A DNA stretch of 8,202 nt from Spirochaetaceae bacterium (GTDB lineage Bacteria > Spirochaetota > Spirochaetia > B11-G9), in NCBI GenBank assembly GCA_030600745.1, contig JAUVLL010000138.1, positions 1 to 8,202 of the forward strand. The letters are read 5' to 3'. The notes beneath the pieces were generated by a model that searched no databases, was not told the DNA's origin, and worked only from the letters and a program-made list of their open reading frames with translations. How positions within the stretch are numbered: the stretch's first letter is position 1; every line of letters starts with the position of its first letter. Shown here piece after piece: positions 7,575-8,202 of the stretch. Both the position numbers and the translations under genes were made by a program.

Positions 7575-7592
7575 AATTTCCATAAGTTTCTG

Positions 7593-8171
7593 CTACTTCT
7601 GCGGGGTTGATACTGTTGGATTATTAGCAAGCTGGTAGTCCAGTTTCTCAATAGCCTGAGCTGCTTTGAATTCTGCAAATGCGGCATCTTCATTTCTTTC
7701 AAATCCCTCTGCAACATCCTCGAATGAATCGATAAGAGCATCCTTACCATATACCATTAACACCCAGACACCACCATCATCCATAGGGACTCTACTCTTG
7801 GGGGTTGCACCGCTTAGTGTTGTATCTGTAATCTGTCTTGTAATTGTTTCAACAAAACTTATTAATTGGGTATTTTCATCAACACCGGCTTCCTGAGCAT
7901 AAGCAGTAATAGCTTCCTGAATCGTTGTCTCAATCTGACTGGCAATATCTGCTCTGGCATTTGTCTCTGCAACCTTTATAGAAAGAGCCATAGTAGACTG
8001 TTTTGCAAAACCTACTCCATAGATGGCATCTGTAGCCATTGGAGGATTTAGAACAAAGTCCGGGAGTCCTGATTTATCTTGTTCAACAGCCACTGGAGCC
8101 GGTGCCGAAGCACATGACATTGCAAACAACGCAACCATAATAACCAAAAGAGCAATTGTAATTTTTTTCAT
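7593..8171 (-). CDS. LPP20 family lipoprotein
   Basis: The 192-residue product has a typical lipoprotein signal peptide, KKITIALLVIMVALFAMSC, with lipidated Cys20 after the lipobox FAMS. The mature protein begins with an Ala/Pro-rich tether, then LPDFVLNPPMATDAIYGVGF (36-55), the LPP20-type segment AETNARADIASQIETTIQEA (68-87) and the strand GGVWVLMVY (133-141) after a hinge; the tail is helical (143-182). LPP20 was first described as a Helicobacter pylori lipoprotein, and relatives include the flagellar-associated FlgP of Vibrio and Campylobacter, so an envelope or flagellar role is possible but not shown here. The ATG at 8171 has an AGGAGA ribosome site at 8177-8182. The gene is followed by its own terminator, so it may be expressed separately and at a different level from the genes after it. 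The upstream region lies outside the window. Confidence 0.9.
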   Translation of the reverse strand: MKKITIALLVIMVALFAMSCASAPAPVAVEQDKSGLPDFVLNPPMATDAIYGVGFAKQSTMALSIKVAETNARADIASQIETTIQEAITAYAQEAGVDENTQLISFVETITRQITDTTLSGATPKSRVPMDDGGVWVLMVYGKDALIDSFEDVAEGFERNEDAAFAEFKAAQAIEKLDYQLANNPTVSTPQK

Positions 8172-8202
8172 GTTTTTCTCCTGTATAAGTTTTAATCAAT
8201 CT

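Noticed and set aside
7505..7750. Minus-strand frame of 81 codons
   Set aside because: It overlaps the LPP20 lipoprotein gene in another frame, runs through the terminator hairpin and has no recognisable features.
1..8202. tRNA or rRNA genes, CRISPR arrays, insertion sequences
   Set aside because: No repeat-spacer pattern, cloverleaf-like sequence, transposase or terminal inverted repeats were seen on reading both strands.

Overview
The window holds two stretches of DNA that look as if they come from different organisms, joined at about positions 1250-1290. From about 1290 to the right edge is a compact, all-minus-strand gene string of about 40% G+C by hand count. Its short, spirochete-style lipoprotein signal peptides (lipoboxes ending FAMSC, VFISC and FILSC), three LPP20-type lipoproteins in a row and the other genes fit a free-living or host-associated spirochete. 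That assignment is an inference from gene style, not from a marker gene. From 1 to about 1250 is one partial minus-strand gene. Its protein has the layout of a helical and coiled-coil family that I know from methanogenic archaea, often labelled 'exonuclease SbcC-like'. Its ends use GC-rich codons unlike the rest of the window.

Reading in the direction of transcription (right to left), the window starts with a small LPP20 lipoprotein gene (8171-7593), which is followed by a clear rho-independent terminator (7574-7545). Next come a lipoprotein with two LPP20-like halves (7500-6640), a larger lipoprotein with an N-terminal LPP20-like domain (6593-5256), a putative zinc-metallopeptidase with a DNA-binding-like helix-turn-helix (5245-4448), the queuosine-precursor transporter yhhQ (4425-3736), proA (3688-2387) and proB (2387-1290). 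The gaps between these six are -1 to 47 bases and no terminator separates them, so they could be one transcript. The intergenic tract 1073-1289 then separates them from the archaeal-like gene, which runs off the left edge.

Functionally, proB and proA make glutamate semialdehyde, the precursor of proline. YhhQ brings in precursors for queuosine tRNA modification. The lipoprotein trio probably works in the periplasm or at the outer membrane, but its job is unknown; LPP20 relatives elsewhere include flagellar-associated lipoproteins. The points most worth a second look are the archaeal/bacterial junction (horizontal transfer or assembly chimera), the LPP20 cluster with an internal duplication, and the HExxH plus helix-turn-helix protein.
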